Below, piece by piece: positions 1 through 10,579 of a DNA stretch of 64,000 nucleotides. How positions within the stretch are numbered: the stretch's first letter is position 1; every line of letters begins with the position of its first letter. The position numbers and the translations under genes were made by a program. This stretch comes from Portulaca oleracea (Eukaryota > Streptophyta > Magnoliopsida > Caryophyllales > Portulacaceae): positions 21,514,669-21,578,668 of the forward strand of contig CM055886.1 in the NCBI GenBank assembly GCA_029582165.1, written 5' to 3'. The notes under the pieces are model-generated. The model searched no databases. It saw only the letters and a program-made list of their open reading frames with translations, and was not told where the DNA came from.

Positions 1-17
1 CATACATACATACATAT

Positions 18-77
<60 letters not shown>
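1..77. repeat. CATA/TA microsatellite
   Basis: Simple repeat of CATA units passing into a pure TA run. It reaches the window edge, so its full length is unknown. Confidence 0.9.
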
Positions 78-81
<4 letters not shown>

Positions 82-395
82 AAAATGGCTATTAACATTA
101 TTATTTTAAAATAAGCATTTTCCAGACATCCAATTTAGAGGTGTCCGATATACTTGTTATAAAATAAGCATTTTTCAAAAATAAAATAATAAAATATAAA
201 TAAATAACAATAAACAAAAATAAATATTAAATGACATATTCACAAGCTTAACAAAAGTTCACATTATTGTATAAATATAACCATTAAATAAATTAAAATT
301 TCACATTAGCTAGATATTTATATACTTATAATACACATTAATACCCAATTACCCAATTCATTGACTACTTTTTGTTTATAAAAAAAATGATTTGG

Positions 396-569
396 TACTC
401 TTTCCACCCCAATTAATTTGTCAAGTTTACCTTTTTACGGTCTTCGATACAATACTTTGACCGCTAATTTTTCACGTTTTATCTTAGCAACACTAATAAT
501 ATTGTCTTTGGGTAAAATTTTTGATCTAATTAGTCAAACTTGGATAATTTATTTGGGACGGAGGGAGTA
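396..569. mobile_element. Stowaway-like MITE
   Basis: A 174-bp element bounded by TA dinucleotides. The right end GGGACGGAGGGAGTA is the imperfect inverse of the left end TACTCTTTCCACCCC, and the pairing continues inward (AATTTGTCAAG against CTTGGATAATT). CTCCCTCCGT ends with a TA target are the Stowaway (Tc1/mariner) signature. There is no coding capacity. The left TIR is more diverged than the right. Confidence 0.75.
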
Positions 570-822
570 ATTATTTTAGGGTTTTAGGGTTTGCTGCTAT
601 ATTGGACGCCCCTATTATGTTTTTTTGCGATTTTTTTATGGTGTCCACTTGCTCCAGTTAAGAAAATTTCTTCCGAATAATATTAGAGAATCACAAATTT
701 TTCTTTAGCTAATGGTGTCCGTGGACACCCCTAAGATACACATGGATCCGCCTATGATTTTAATTATCTCATGAAACATGTTTTTATAACATATATATGA
801 TACATCATGCATTATTAATTAA

Positions 823-862
823 CTAGCCTTTGTGCCCGTGCAATGCAGTTCAATGCACGGGT
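823..862 (-). mobile_element. Helitron 3' terminus (minus orientation)
   Basis: Read on the minus strand, this is a GC-rich hairpin (CCCGTGCA...TGCACGGG), then about eight bases, then CTAG followed by T. Helitron 3' ends have a short hairpin just before CTRR and insert between A and T. The body would extend to the right. Its 5' TC end cannot be placed by eye, so the length is unknown. A related terminus lies at 60151-60180. Confidence 0.6.
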
Positions 863-1278
863 TTACTTTGCTTTCTTTGTCATTTTTGATTTAATTGCAA
901 GCATATTTTTGCTATTATTCTTCCATATATGGTTAAAGGAGTAATACACAATTCATAAGAGTCGTTATCATTTTATTTTGCTAAACACTTGTTAAATATG
1001 TTTTATAAATAATAAGGGAGTTAAGCTATAGTAATTGTTAATATAGTAAATGCCAGTTAATATATTAGGACTATTTCAACATTTAATTGGTTAAAAATAT
1101 TGAAGATATATGGTTAATCTAAACTGAAATCAATTTTCAAAGACTAAAATAATTGGTATAAAATATATTAAATATTAGGAAAAGACTAAACTTTAATTAA
1201 TATGTGAAACCATTATTTATTAAAGCAGTAACTAACGAAGAAGTTGAGGTTGTCATATATTAATCAATAGGTAATTAA

Positions 1279-1546
1279 TACTCCCTCCTTCCCTTAATAA
1301 ATGTCAATTTTCTTAACTACCTTGTCCATTTTTATTTGTTAAATTTACATTTTTATTAATTAAAATACTCAAATTAACCTTAATTAATGAATTTGAGTTT
1401 TATTTTACCTTTTAATATTCTCCTTTATTCCTCTCTTAGAGAAGGGTATACTTGTCCATGCCAAACTTTTTTATTCTATTTCGTAGACATTGGTTTTATA
1501 TTACAAAATTGGTTAACATGAGAGTTATAAAGGGATGGAGGTAGTA
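1279..1546. mobile_element. Stowaway-like MITE
   Basis: A 268-bp AT-rich element starting TA-CTCCCTCCTTCCCTTAATAA and ending TTATAAAGGGATGGAGGTAG-TA. The ends are imperfect inverted repeats with TA target duplications. It has no coding capacity. Confidence 0.7.
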
Positions 1547-2980
1547 GGTAATTGTTTATAAGTAAGATTTTAAGAGATATCTACATTTGATGCACTTAAA
1601 CCATTATTCCATGGGCGATTGTTAGCATGTACCTTAAAAATAATAATGGGGATGCTTACTTATTATCATAGTATATCTGGTTAAAAAGTTTCCAAATATA
1701 ATCCCTGTCGTAACCCTCAAATTCCAAAACAAAAAGAAAAAATTATAAATTATACACTATCAAGAATACCCTCTTTGAAATGCATTATGTCATTTAGAAA
1801 AATAAATACAATAAATAATTATATTCTAGCAGTGTGATCCTATTGTAAAAATAAAATGCATTATGTCCGCTTAAAATTTTCATGTATTTTTTTTTGGTGC
1901 ACAATATATAATTCTCCCTCTGTTTTTATTTATTTGTTTGCTTAACTAACTGTTTTGTCCCTAATTATTTATCATTTTACATGTCCAATATATTTTTTAC
2001 CAATTTATAATAATTTTAAAAATGATTGGAAATTACTACTTATTATGATTTTTTTAAAGTGGTTGAAAATTAGCACATATCTTTTTTTCAAAATAATCTA
2101 ATCAACATTAGTGTAAAACTTAACATAATTATAACTAAATATGATGGAATACAAAAGTTTCAAACTATGTGCTACTAATATATATGGAATTCATGTTTAA
2201 AAAAAAACACACACACACACCATGTTTTATAAGCATTAGAAATATATTAAGTGATTCCTAGATTAATTTAATCTTAAAGTTCCAATATTATTGGATATTT
2301 AATTATAAAATGTCTTGTTTGTTCAATTGAAGTTGAAAAAAAAATAGCATTAGCTAATAACTATAACAAAATTTAAATTTAAAATGCATGTTCTTCTAAT
2401 TTAAAATCCATTAAATAATCATATTTGAATAATAATTAAGATAATATTAAGTAGTTGATGTCACTAACTGACCTCATATCATTATTGTAATTCATGTAAG
2501 TTTCTGGTATCACTTCAGTGCTCTCTCTCAAGACAGGAGATTGTCAATGGAACACCATTGAAGTATCTGAAAAGTGACTATGAGTAGTGAACATCATCAA
2601 ACATCAGAAATAAATTTTTGTTTTTTTGCAAAGAAAAGACCTTGAGCATGATAAGTCAAACCTTAATTTTTTGGAGCAATTCCTTTTAAAAAATAGTCTT
2701 AGGTTGCTATCTTCGAAAGAGTCTTACCCTATTTTCCTCCAAAGATGAAATAACTTCCGCCTCTCTTAAGTCTTAAAGAAATAACCTCATGAAGAATAGG
2801 TAACATACTACAATTTAATATTTCTAAGATAAAAAATATAAAATTTGTTTAAATCTAGCCTATAATCAATACAATAACTAAAATAACATACTATAGTTGT
2901 GTTACCAAATTATGTACATTGTAATCATTTTTTTATTTAAATTTTAATAACACTAAATGTATCATGTATCAAATGTATCA

Positions 2981-3041
<61 letters not shown>
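2981..3041. repeat. TG/TA compound microsatellite
   Basis: About ten TG units followed by about twenty TA units. A short AC run lies separately at about 2206-2220. Confidence 0.9.
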
Positions 3042-3046
<5 letters not shown>

Positions 3047-4289
3047 GTAAAATTATAAATACAAACCTTTTCAGTTACAATAAGAAGGGAAAGATTTATG
3101 GTAAATATTAAATAACATACTCATAGATATCCCTGACTAAAACAATCATTAAATGATCAACTATAATAGAATTTCTGCTGCGATTGTTGATAAAAAAAAT
3201 AAAAACAGAATATCTAAAAGCTTAAATTTTAGGAGACTACCCAAAAAGATGCAACTCTAACTTGTTGCAAGGATGAGTGCAATGCGATTTATATGAAATT
3301 GCTAATTAATACTACTTCCCCTAAGCGGATAAGGATTATTAATAAATGTTTGATATTGGCTATAAATAAAATAATACTATATAATTACTGCTAACTTAGA
3401 AGGTCATATATTACATATCAGTCAATAATTTATTACTCTTACAACTATAACTATCAAATGTTTATTAACATAATTAATTATGTATTAATGTAAAATATTG
3501 GTGATCTTACATTAGGGTCACTCCGTCTGTCCATCACACTACCCACCCCATCTTTGAAATTCTCCCAAAATCTCATTTCCTAATTCACCATTTTTTGCAT
3601 TAACTTTCATGATTTTTGGGAACTACTATATTTCTCTTTCTCTATCCCCCTCTCTCTTATCCCATAATTTATTGTTTATTAATATAATTGTTGCAGTAAA
3701 TTTAATTGTTTAACTTGTCTAACTAATATAATAACTATTTTATTAATAAAACAAAAAAGATCTTATATAGCATTAATTTTGGATTGACACATGGCATGCT
3801 CTTGTTGTAGGGGATTTTGTTTTCATATACTAAAAATAGATTATCTTGTAACTAATAACTAGACAACTTTTGACAACTTCCCCAAATCATGATTGACACC
3901 CCTTAAAACTGGATAAGTATATTGCACTATTAATTTTGTGAAGAACTATGTAATAATCAATTTTTTTATTATAAATGTTAATTATCCACTCCCTTTTTTT
4001 ACACGTTCTTATTTCTCTGTATAGCGATTTCTAACTTTTGGCAATTATGATAATTACGGTAATTCCCACGATGTGTACTGTACATGTGGCATGATCAAAT
4101 CTCATACGCCGATTTTATTTATTTTCAAATTATGAAAAAAGTTGAAAAGCTAGGAGATTTGAACTTTCAACATATTCTATAGTAAACAAATCCCTACCCA
4201 TTCAACCATGTGTCCCTCAGAATTAATTTTGCAATATTTTGGTATTGTATACAGCAAACATGGTAATTTTAATTTCAAAACCCTTCTGC

Positions 4290-4564
4290 CTTCCACTATT
4301 GATGATGCCCCTAATAACCGTCTCCGCTGTTTACGCAGCACGACTTCTCACCGCCGTCCCCGACCAATTTTCCAGTGCCAACTTCCGAACAATCGGATGT
4401 TATCAGTGCCGGAGAACAACGCTGTTCTCAAACACCGACCATGCACAATACGATTTCATTTTGTTTTTTTCCACAATCGATTTTGGATGGTGGCAATGGT
4501 AGCAGATCGAGAGTGGTTGGTCTCGGGATTGCATCCGAGCGAGGGAGACTTGGCCGCCGGAATA
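4290..4564 (+). other. GC-rich, possibly captured gene segment
   Basis: This stretch is clearly richer in G and C than its surroundings and is open in the plus direction (an ATG-initiated frame runs 4208-4651, the last part reading into the hAT element). It continues after the hAT element at about 5481-5560 (CTCCGGCAGAAGGTCGCCG). A GC-rich coding-like block inside a MULE with inverted repeats suggests a captured exon fragment, as in Pack-MULEs. I do not recognise the protein and propose no function. Confidence 0.35.
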
Positions 4565-4572
4565 TTTCTCGC

Positions 4573-5472
4573 TAGGGGTGTGCACTGGTCCAAACCCGGA
4601 CCGGACTTGACCAAATTAGCTCAACCCGAAGACCGAACTTTTACTAAATAATATACCGAGACCGGACTGTTTTCACCTTAGACCCGGACCGGACCGAGAA
4701 AATGGATGGCTCGACCCAACCCAGACCGATTGGACCATTTTCTTTATGTGTCAAAATAACTTTTGTTACAATAGTCAAATTTTTAACTAGCTAGTTGCTG
4801 CCACCTTGGTTAAGAAATTAGTGTTTAATTATACTCTGCAGTATTAATCTGTATAATTAGTTTACTACTAGAAATTTCATAATGCATTAGTAACAAATTA
4901 ATAGTAATAGGCTATTTTTTTAAAAAAAAATAATCTAGTGGCGGCTGCTTTCAATTAAAAAATTTGTGCTGAAGATTAATTAGGAAATTTGTGAAGATTA
5001 ATTTGCTTAAACTTCAACTTATGGAACTAACGCATTTTATTAGCGACCTTGATTAGGAATGACGTATACATAAGTTGAAAATTGGAAAACTAATAGTAAT
5101 AATATCACTTCACCCATAATTAGAAAATTTTTGTTTTTGAATGGATCTTATGAGTTGATTCAAAGACAACTAGGCAATAATAATTAGCTTAAATATAGTG
5201 AGTGTATAACTTCAAAAATATAAAAAATAATTATATATATGGACAAAATATCTATTTGATTTGATTTTAATTAATTTACGTATATGTTGAAAAGTATAAA
5301 CTGGGTTAACCGATCCAACTTGATTTTTTTAGGGTTTGGACCGGGATCGACCCGAAAACCCAAAATTATAAATATTATGGACCGGAGACCGAACTGAGCA
5401 TAACCAGGTTAGTCTGGGCCGGTCTGGGTCACGGGTTTTTTTCTGGTCTGGACCGGACTATGCACACCCCTA
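4573..5472. mobile_element. Non-autonomous hAT element A, 8-bp TSD
   Basis: A 900-bp element with termini TAGGGGTGTGCA and TGCACACCCCTA (12-bp perfect TIR), flanked on both sides by TTTCTCGC. An 8-bp duplication and a YAGGGRTG-type end define the hAT superfamily. The subterminal ~150 bp on each side are packed with degenerate GACCGG/ACCCGG words (for example CCGGACCGGAC near 4600, 4685, 5385 and 5445), while the middle is AT-rich. There is no transposase. It is inserted in the GC-rich segment of the MULE-like element. Elements B (12868) and C (41175) share this design with different words. Confidence 0.85.
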
Positions 5473-5567
5473 TTTCTCGCAGTAGTTGTATCTCCGGCAG
5501 AAGGTCGCCGAAAACAATAGAGGTCGGTGAATTTGTTTCAATCTTTTCATCCGGTATCCGTCATAAT

Positions 5568-5863
5568 TACTCCTTTGTTCCATATTAATTGACATTTAAA
5601 CTAATTTTTTTGTTCCAAAATAATTGTCACTTTCCATTTTCCGATACCTAATTTAATTATTTTAACTTTAATAATTATGTTAACTTTTTGCTTTTTCAAT
5701 TAATGAAAACTAGCCTTACTCACATTCTCTCACTACTATACCTTGGTATCCAAAAAAATACCTTGAAAAATAGTGTTATTTAATTACGTTGGTAATATTT
5801 TTAGTTAAACCTTGGTATGTGAAAATTTTGAAATATGTCAATTAATATGGAACGGAGAGAGTA
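5568..5863. mobile_element. Stowaway-like MITE
   Basis: A 296-bp element from TA-CTCCTTTGTTCCATATTAAT to ATTAATATGGAACGGAGAGAG-TA. The two ends are close inverted repeats with a TA target. It lies inside the MULE-like element. Confidence 0.75.
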
Positions 5864-6412
5864 ATTTTAATTAATTATACATAATTTTCACAATTTAAAA
5901 ATCAAAACTTAATATTTTTTAAAATAAATAAAATCGACTTATGAGATTCGATCATATGCCATGTGTACGGTACACATCGCAGGAATTACCGTAATTACCA
6001 TAATTACCAAAAGCTGGAAATTACCTTACCTTTTTGTTTATATTTAATCAATCTAATTTACATCAAGAAAATTAACAAAATTAACAAATATTGAGATGGT
6101 TGAAAGTATGTTAATTTACTATTATAATATATCTATTCAAATATTTTTGTTTTAAAAATTTGTTTACCTATCAAAGTAGTTCCAATGACTACGAATTATT
6201 TTTAGGAAATTTCATCTGATAAGCTCTAACTTTGCTTATTCTATATTGTCAACCATTTTAAAATCATTTCAAGTAATAGTCTTATTTTGAAAATTATTTC
6301 AAGTGGTAGTCTTATTTTGATAATTTTAAAAATGTTTCAAATTGTTAACCACTTTAGAAATTATTTCAAGTGAATCAAGTGTGAGATTGACATGGTGAGT
6401 TGAGAGAGAGAG

Positions 6413-6905
6413 AGATTACTAAAAATATGTGTATTACCGACTATTTTTCCAACCAATTTAAATTAATGGTTGGAAAAACCAACTAGTTTAGCAACCAATT
6501 TAAAATGCGTGATCAGTGCCTCCTGTTTTCTCTCTTCTTTCCTTCACCGTTTCCCGTTTCTTCTTCGCTCCATTCGGTCTTCCATCCCGATCCTTGAGTA
6601 ATGACAAAAGTACCCCTTGACCTCGATCCCAACTCGACTTCTTCTAAACACAACTAAAAATATGTGTATTACCAACCACTTTTTTCCAACCAATTTAAAA
6701 TGGTTGGAAAAACCAACCTTTTTTTAACAACCATTTCATATTCCAACTATTTTTTTAAAAAACATTATGTGGGAAAAAGGGTTGGAAAATCCAACCACTT
6801 TTGCTAAAATGGTTGAAAATTTTTCCGACCATTCTTTTCCTACTATTTAAAAATGGTTGGATTACTAACCGTTTTTCTAACTAATTTCAAAATATTTCTA
6901 GATTG
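6413..6905. repeat. CACTA-like subterminal repeat array
   Basis: The words AACCAATTTAAA and TGGTTGGAAAAACCAACC, and variants, recur in both orientations. A start-like segment (ACTAAAAATATGTGTATTACC) occurs at about 6418 and again at about 6652. Dense inverted copies of a ~15-bp motif are typical of the subterminal regions of CACTA (En/Spm) elements, but no clean CACTA...TAGTG ends were found. A GC-richer stretch at about 6505-6650 separates the two halves and may be captured sequence. It could instead be another TIR element. Confidence 0.45.
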
Positions 6906-7106
6906 TACTTAACCAACACTTACACTCTTCTTTGACGAACAATTTTTCACATGATATTTTGTTAAGAATTACAACATTGTCATCATACTATAGTAACTTT
7001 CGTTATATATTAGCTTATAATAATTTTTTTTTCAATAAAGTATCATATATTTTAAGAAATTAATGGTTAATGTTTTCCGAGTTTGGCTAACACATAAATC
7101 AGTGAT

Positions 7107-7530
7107 ATATAAAAGGATTATTGGATGATAATACACTGAACTTTAGGGGTATTGGACAATAATGCACTAAACTTTTTTTTTTTGGACTCTAATACACTGA
7201 ACTTTAATAGTATTGGACAATAATACACTCAGACCAATTTGCTGGTGGTTGACGCGGTGACTGTCCTACTATGAAGTGTCATTTTTTTTTTTCAAAAAAA
7301 AAACTATTAGTCATCCTATACGCACTTTCTTACACGCCAAAAAGTTTTTTCTAAAAAAGATAGAAAAACGACAACTCAAAGTAGGACAGCTACCGCGACA
7401 ACCACCATCAGAATTGGTCTGAGTTCATTATTGTCCAATACCCTCAAAGTTCAGTGTATTAGAGTAAAAAAAAATTGAGTGCATTATTGTCCAATAGCCC
7501 TAAAGTTCAGTGTATTATCATCCTTTTATA
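7107..7530. mobile_element. Foldback element with ~165-bp inverted repeats
   Basis: The left arm 7107-7275 pairs with the right arm 7380-7530. Both carry two tandem copies of a block containing AATACACTGAACTTTA.GGTATTGGACAATAAT, so the arms are internally repeated as well as inverted. The central ~110 bp is a single-copy loop. It has no coding capacity. A target duplication is not evident. It directly abuts the Pack-MULE that begins at 7542. Confidence 0.7.
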
Positions 7531-7862
7531 TATTTGTAAAAGGAAAATTGGATTCTAATAATACTTAACTTTTGATTTAGTGATTAATATCTGACTTTGT
7601 ATTATTATGCGATAATCTGGCATTAAGATGAGCTTAACTTCTATGGCGTCTTGACAATGACGGAGAGAGAGTGTTGACTCTTTTAATTATGCCATGTCAG
7701 CTTTGACTTGTCAAACACAATCCCCTTCTCTCTCCTCAACCATTCTTCTTCTTCCCCCATTATCGATCAATGCCTTCCTCAAGCTCTTATCTTTTTCAGA
7801 GAACACAAACCCTAGATCCATCATTAACAATCTTCTTCTTCTTCATCCAATGGCTTCCTCAG

Positions 7863-7980
7863 CACAACCTGCTCGACTGGCTCGGTTACTTGTTCGGCTT
7901 CCAGAAGGACAACGTCCGGAGTGTAATGTAGCTAAACCCAGAAGCCTTATACTTTTGCTGATGCCTAATTTGCAGTATGC
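7863..7980 (+). pseudogene. Callose synthase (GSL)-like fragment, frameshifted
   Basis: From 7863 the frame reads HNLLDWLGYLFGFQKDNVR. After a shift it reads on as NVAKPRSLILLLMPNLQ. The conserved callose synthase segment runs DWLxxxFGFQxDNVxNQREHLILLLAN, so both halves match it in order across a frameshift. Callose synthases make beta-1,3-glucan at the plasma membrane. Only about 35 residues of a ~1,900-residue protein are present, so it has no enzymatic function. It sits just inside the left arm of the Mutator-type element and fits gene-fragment capture. The assignment rests on motif recall, not a search. Confidence 0.5.
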
Positions 7981-8401
7981 TCCTCGACTTTGCCCCCCCC
8001 TTTTTGTTTTATAATAAAATCCGAGTTTATCTTGGGGAGGTGGAAGACTTTCGGCGCAATGCTTAAAAATTGATTACTTTTGCGATGTGTAAATTGATTA
8101 CTTTTGCGATGTGTTTGTATTTACTTACCGATTCCCGCTGGCTTTTGAGGCTGGTCAATCAAATTGCAATGTGTTGTTTCATAATGGAATTGCGATTCTT
8201 TGCTCTAAATCATACTACTGAATCTGTCAAAAATATTATGGGCATAGATTTGATTAATTGATTTGGTGTCATCAGTGGTCCTAGGAGGAAGGAGCCTGAC
8301 ACCCAGTGATTAAAATGTGTTTCTGACTTTTGGGTAGCTTTGTTTGTGTATGGCTGCTTTGTGTTTCAAATGGGGCCTTGCTTGTTTGAGTAAAATCATT
8401 C
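7981..8401. other. Unassigned Pack-MULE interior
   Basis: This stretch lies between the callose-synthase-like fragment and the retroposed block. It contains a short tandem repeat (GATTACTTTTGCGATGTGT twice, near 8070-8110), possibly in an intron of the captured fragment. No protein similarity was recognised. It ends with AAAATCATTC (8392-8401), the left target duplication of the LINE-CSN2 insertion. Confidence 0.4.
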
Positions 8402-10148
8402 CCCGTTCTTGTTTGGGTTACTGGCAGAGGCCCTGAATAGACTCCTCATTAACGGCGCAGACAGAGGTTTGTGGAGTGGAGTACAAGTGGGAAGGAGAAA
8501 GCAAAGAATCACTCACCTCCAATTTGCCGATGACACACTATTATTCTGCCAAGCAGATGAAGAACAACTGCTAAACATCAAGGGTGCATTACAAACGTTC
8601 GAGGCTTTCTCGGGTTTGGCCATAAATTATGAAAAGTCAGTTCTAGTTACAATCGGGAAGGAGGCAGAATGGAGCAGGAGAAGAGCTTTGGAGTTGCAAT
8701 GCAAAACGGAAGAGCTACCAATCGGTTACCTTGGGTTCCAGCTGGGGGCCAACATGACAAGGGCTGCTGCTTGGGACCCTTTGATTAAAAAGCTACAAAA
8801 CCGACTCCAGAGCTGGAAAGCTAACACACTATCCAGAGCAGGTAGACTCGTCATCCTTAAAGCTGTACTAAATAGCTTACCCATGTATTATTTATCCTTG
8901 TACAGATTACCCAAAACAGTGGCGAAAGAAATCATCAAAATCCAAAGGAGATTCCTTTGGGGCGGCAAACAGGAAGGCAGGGTCAATGCACTCGTGATAT
9001 GGGAGGTTGTACAAAGACCTAAGGACAAAGGTGGCCTCGGAGTAGGGGACATTTTGATGAGGAATGCAGGCTTACTCATGAAGTGGTGGTGGAGATATTG
9101 TTCTGAGGAAGGAGCGCTTTGGAGAGAAATCATTAAATCAATACATTCCGAGGATGGGGCTCTTCTACCGTCTTGGCACAAGAAGAAAGTAACTGGCCCT
9201 TGGGGAGACATTCGGAGGATCATGGCTGACAAAGAAGCGGCTCAACAGGCGTTCAAAGAGGGATTGAGAATTAGGCTTGGTGATGGAACAAAAATTAGGT
9301 TTTGCGACGACCTGTGGATTGAGCAGCGAAGTCTTAGAGAGGATTTCCAAGGTCTATACATCATCTCAAACCAGAAGAGGAGAATGGTCGGTGCAATGGG
9401 GTGGTTCGATGGATGCACTTGGCGTTGGACATTATGCTGGTCACGGGAACTCAATTTGGAGGAAATAGCAGAGGAACAACGTTTGATGGCAAAATTGAGC
9501 AACTTCAAACCTAGGGAGAATGTCAAAGATGAAATTCTTTGGCACCATGGAGGCTACACAGTCAAGGCACTAGTCGAGAAGGCGGAAGAAATTGCACTTC
9601 AAGGCGTTCAAGTGGACTCTTGGGTCGGAGCTGTGTGGAAGAACATTGCCCCACCAAGAGTGGAGATGATGATGTGGACGGCTCTGTTGGGAAAACTGAA
9701 CACAAGAAACCACTTAAGAAAGAAAGAGATGGTTGAGGAAGATGAGGACTTTTGCCCATTTTGCAGAGAGACTGAAGAAACCGACTCACATGTGCTACTT
9801 AGATGTGAGTATGCGTGGAGCATTTGGAGGGTGATAATACAGAAACTTGGTTTGGAATTGAACCCAGTTGATAATCTGAGATCTATGTTTGAAAATTGGA
9901 TGAATGTCAGATTTGGGAACAAGATCAGAACAAGGATCTGGAGCACAACTTTTTTCGCCATTGTTTGGTCACTTTGGCTGCAGAGAAACAAAGTTGTACA
10001 TCAAGGGCTCCAGAAAGATTTTGAGGAACTTGAAAGGGGAGTCAAATGGAGATGTGTGTGGTGGTCTTCAATGGGGAAAGATCCAATAAATTATAGTCCT
10101 GAGATGCTGGTTACAAACTTTGAAAATATACCTATAATTTTTCAGTAG
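8402..10148 (+). pseudogene. 5'-truncated LINE ORF2 (RT end and zinc-binding domain)
   Basis: About 580 codons without a stop. The frame enters from the truncation point, with no ATG at the start (PFLFGLLAEALNRLL corresponds to the LINE stretch SPYLFxLxxEALxRLL). The reverse transcriptase motif FADDTLLF lies at about residue 40. A zf-RVT domain near the C-terminus contains WKNIAPPRVEMMMWTALLGK and the metal-binding set FCPFC...DSHVLLRCEYAWSIW. The endonuclease and most RT motifs are missing, so it cannot move by itself. There is no RNase H domain, unlike the LINE at 46660. The long open frame with few defects suggests a relatively recent insertion. Confidence 0.85.
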
Positions 10149-10442
10149 CAAAATTGTAGATGGAGAAATGAGGCACGTGGAGCAAGGCTTTTACTGCCCT
10201 GTGTTTTCCTTTTCAAGTGATGTATCTGCAGTCCAAGTGTGTATGAAATGCTAATGCTGTGCTATTGGACTGCTTTGTGGTGCCTTATTAATGGGCTATT
10301 TTTGTAGTGGAAACCTGTGGGGGGTCTCCCTGTACCCATGTGTAGCTGGACTTTCAACTTTTGTATCTGGTGCTCGACTGGCACCCACTTTCAGTTGCTT
10401 TGAATAAATTGGACTTTTGCCCGAAATTATCGGAAAAAAAAA
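10149..10442 (+). other. LINE 3' UTR with poly(A) tail
   Basis: Non-coding tail of the truncated LINE, with AATAAA at 10403-10408 and nine A residues at 10434-10442. The CSN2 leader starts directly afterwards. Confidence 0.7.
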
Positions 10443-10579
10443 TTAAAATCGAAGGATCTCTCACAGTGACACTCCACACTTTCCCGGTTTTCCCCCATTA
10501 ATCTTTGTTCGAGTAAATACCTGATTAAGAACTTCCAAATTCAGATCATCAGCTTCGAATTCGATTTTTCTCAATCGTC

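Larger units (their letters stand above)
78..4023. other. AT-rich intergenic DNA with small transposons
   Basis: I see no gene here. Open frames are short and the sequence is strongly AT-rich. Apart from the MITEs, the Helitron terminus and the microsatellite listed separately, I recognise nothing. An isolated CTCCCTCTG-like motif near 1912 and a CACTCCGTCTGTCC motif near 3520 may be ends of decayed Stowaway elements, but no partner end was found for either. Confidence 0.6.
4024..6025. mobile_element. MULE-like element with ~100-bp inverted repeats
   Basis: The segment 4024-4124 is the inverse of 5921-6025. Shared blocks include AATTACGGTAATTCC, GATGTGTAC.GTACA and CGATTTTATTTATTTT. TIRs of this length and the GGTAATTTCC-type end fit a Mutator-like element. 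I could not find a convincing 9-bp target duplication, so the class is inferred. The interior holds a GC-rich segment (4290-4564, continuing 5481-5560), a hAT element (4573-5472) and a Stowaway MITE (5568-5863). Without the two nested insertions it would be about 0.8 kb. No transposase is present, so it is non-autonomous. Confidence 0.55.

Noticed and set aside
8409..10148. This frame as a host gene with a start at 8409
   Set aside because: There is no ATG at the start, the sequence begins exactly at the target duplication, and FADD and zf-RVT motifs identify a truncated LINE.
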